Source: Chitinophagaceae bacterium | GTDB taxonomy: Bacteria; Bacteroidota; Bacteroidia; Chitinophagales; Chitinophagaceae | Direction: 5' to 3' | DNA: 13,702 nucleotides | Assembly: GCA_021323155.1 (NCBI GenBank) | Contig: JAJTCI010000028.1 | Span: forward strand, 1 to 13,702 | Shown here: positions 12,751 through 13,702 of the stretch, one piece after another | Layout of the letters: the number at the start of each line of letters is the position of its first letter | Position numbering within the stretch: position 1 is the first letter of the stretch | Notes under the pieces: generated by a model | Databases searched by the model: none | Seen by the model: only the letters and a program-made list of their open reading frames with translations | What the model was told of the DNA's origin: nothing | Translations under genes and position numbers: made by a program

Positions 12751-12782
12751 AAGGGGATGTTTTTACATTCCCTTCTTTTTTT
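12751..12782 (+). terminator. Intrinsic terminator downstream of beta-barrel gene
   Basis: AAGGGGATGT (12751-12760) pairs along all ten bases (one G-T) with ACATTCCCTT (12765-12774) around a TTTT loop, followed by C and seven Ts (12776-12782). It lies 154 nt past the stop at 12596 and is the best candidate end for the beta-barrel transcript. Confidence 0.85.
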
Positions 12783-12966
12783 GGGTGGGGTCGCAAGGGT
12801 TCCGCGTAAAGTTGCAAAGGGGCCAAGTCGCAAAGCGCAGAAAGAATGGGAACGCACCCGCCTGCCGGTAGGCAGGGTGACGTGGATTGGACTGATTTTC
12901 GCGGATCGCCGTTGTTGGTCGCCCGTGAGGAAGCTCCTGCGGAGCTGGAGCAGCGTGTCTCTTAGT
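12783..12966 (+). repeat. Mosaic hairpin repeat, right-hand copy
   Basis: CGCAAAGCGCAGAAAGAATG leads to CCTGCC-GGTA-GGCAGG (12861-12876), GACTGATTTTCGCGGAT, then GTTGTTGGTC (12911-12920), whose pairing arm is missing, and AGCTCC-TGC-GGAGCT (12932-12946) followed by GTGTCTCTTA. It joins modules seen at 4287-4420 to modules seen at 7905-7945. Confidence 0.75.
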
Positions 12967-13034
12967 GCAGATGTCCTTTGTTGAAGAACCTCACCCCTCA
13001 CCCCTGTGCTCACTTCATTTTATTTAGTATTAGC

Positions 13035-13044
13035 GTTCGCGAAC
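13035..13044. promoter_or_regulatory. 10-bp perfect palindrome
   Basis: GTTCGCGAAC is self-complementary and lies 235 nt before the start of the last gene. It might be an operator or a chance palindrome; only its symmetry supports it. Confidence 0.3.
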
Positions 13045-13278
13045 CTCCTTTCGTCGGTTTCCAAAGAAGAGGGGAAAAAGTCTGACTCTGTATTTGGTAT
13101 TCCATCGTCAACCCCGATCCGCCAGTCTTAGGCCCCAACCGTACTTCTTCGGGGTGGGGTGCGAGGACGGGAAAAAGACACTTAAATTGTGCATAGCGTG
13201 CGCTCCTTTTGGATATTGCCGGGAGGCATTCCAGCGAGAAGGCACGTCTAACCTTCCAAAAACACCAAACCATTGCAC

Positions 13279-13702
13279 ATGAGAAACATCCTGAGCTTCC
13301 TTCTCCTGTTATTTTCCACCGCATCTTTCGCTCAACAGGCAGACCTGAAAGACTGCGGGAGGTCTCCCGACAGACCGGACTGTAATTACATCAACAATAA
13401 CGAATTCATAGAAAGGCCAGGTGCGCCGTTTACGGATGCGTTTGTGCCGGGCGATGTGCCTGGCTGGTGGGCTTCACATGGAAGTCCCGATCTCAACTCA
13501 TCGCTTATCTCCTCGCCCCCGCCCGCAAATAATTTCGCCACCATGTATGCCGGCAACCACTTGTCGCACGGGCGCTATTACAACGAAGGCATCGCCACGA
13601 AAATCTACCCGGTGAGGGCTGGCAAAGAATACCTGTTCTCCCTTTTTCGCACGGTCAATTCTATAAATGACGTTGGGCTACCCGTCTCGAACGATATCAC
13701 GT
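13279..13702 (+). CDS. Exported protein, partial (C-terminus beyond right edge)
   Basis: The frame starts at ATG 13279 and stays open to the window edge (141 complete residues). A Sec signal peptide is evident (MRNILSFLLLLFSTASFAQQ, cleavage near 18). The mature start contains two cysteines (DCGRSPDRPDC, 25-35) that could form a disulfide. Residues 40-125 (NNEFIERPG, PGWWASHGSPDLN, FATMYAGN, EGIATKIYPVRAGKEYLFSL) have the pattern of a beta-sandwich jelly-roll or carbohydrate-binding-like N-terminal domain as seen in large secreted Bacteroidota proteins. Such proteins often end with a type IX secretion signal, but that end is not in the window. Exact function cannot be stated. An upstream TGTATTTG (13089-13096) resembles the Bacteroidota -7 element, but no matching -33 TTG was found. 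Confidence 0.8.
   Translation, partial: MRNILSFLLLLFSTASFAQQADLKDCGRSPDRPDCNYINNNEFIERPGAPFTDAFVPGDVPGWWASHGSPDLNSSLISSPPPANNFATMYAGNHLSHGRYYNEGIATKIYPVRAGKEYLFSLFRTVNSINDVGLPVSNDIT

Larger units (their letters stand above)
12597..13278. other. Intergenic region with terminator and mosaic repeat, no gene
   Basis: This 682-bp spacer contains the hairpin at 12600, CGCAAAG-type pieces (12620-12645), the intrinsic terminator at 12751-12782, a mosaic repeat copy (12783-12966), and a stretch before the last gene with the palindrome GTTCGCGAAC (13035-13044). A possible hairpin, CCCCA (13133-13137) with TGGGG (13155-13159), lies in the leader of the last gene. Frames here are repeat-derived. Confidence 0.65.

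Overview
The window looks like chromosomal DNA of a Bacteroidota bacterium, most likely in the Chitinophagaceae (Chitinophaga-like). The evidence is Sec signal peptides ending in ...AQ or ...SQ, a LysS/LytTR-type two-component pair, an 814-residue CarboxypepD-like/OMP_b-brl_3 outer-membrane protein, starts without clear Shine-Dalgarno sites, and long non-coding spacers filled with hairpin repeats. The genus is inferred, not proven.

Layout. (1) 1-1839, minus strand: a two-gene unit. A 410-residue protein with an acidic/aromatic N-terminus and two diverged glycine-zipper modules is followed 10 nt later by the first 198 residues of a putative zinc metallopeptidase, whose HEVGH motif lies at the left edge. 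(2) 2222-4206, plus strand: two exported proteins of unknown function, separated by an array of palindromic repeats; the second is followed by a clear intrinsic terminator. (3) 4681-7482, minus strand: a 933-residue exported caspase-like (peptidase C14) protein with His122/Cys179, a partly degenerate EF-hand-like loop and a long TPR tail. (4) 8130-9858, minus strand: a LytS/AlgZ-type histidine kinase and a LytTR response regulator overlapping by 8 bp. (5) 10152-12596, plus strand: a divergently transcribed outer-membrane beta-barrel protein. (6) 13279-13702, plus strand: the start of an exported protein that continues beyond the right edge.

How the genes work together. The best-supported link is between the kinase/regulator pair and the divergent beta-barrel protein. 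Their shared 293-bp intergenic region carries three copies of a GGGTCTAYG motif. Two are 9-bp direct repeats with a 12-bp spacer, the geometry known for LytTR regulators, and the third is in the opposite orientation upstream of the barrel gene. This suggests that the pair regulates both itself and the barrel. A second likely partnership is the glycine-zipper protein with the metallopeptidase. No link of the caspase-TPR protein to either unit is visible.

Most long spacers (1840-2221, 2786-3315, 4207-4680, 7483-8129, 12597-13278) carry two dispersed repeat types. One is a palindrome built on TTTTCCAAAGTTT. The other is a mosaic family of short hairpins that recur in the same order. I see no tRNA, rRNA, CRISPR array, transposase, integrase or classic defence operon.
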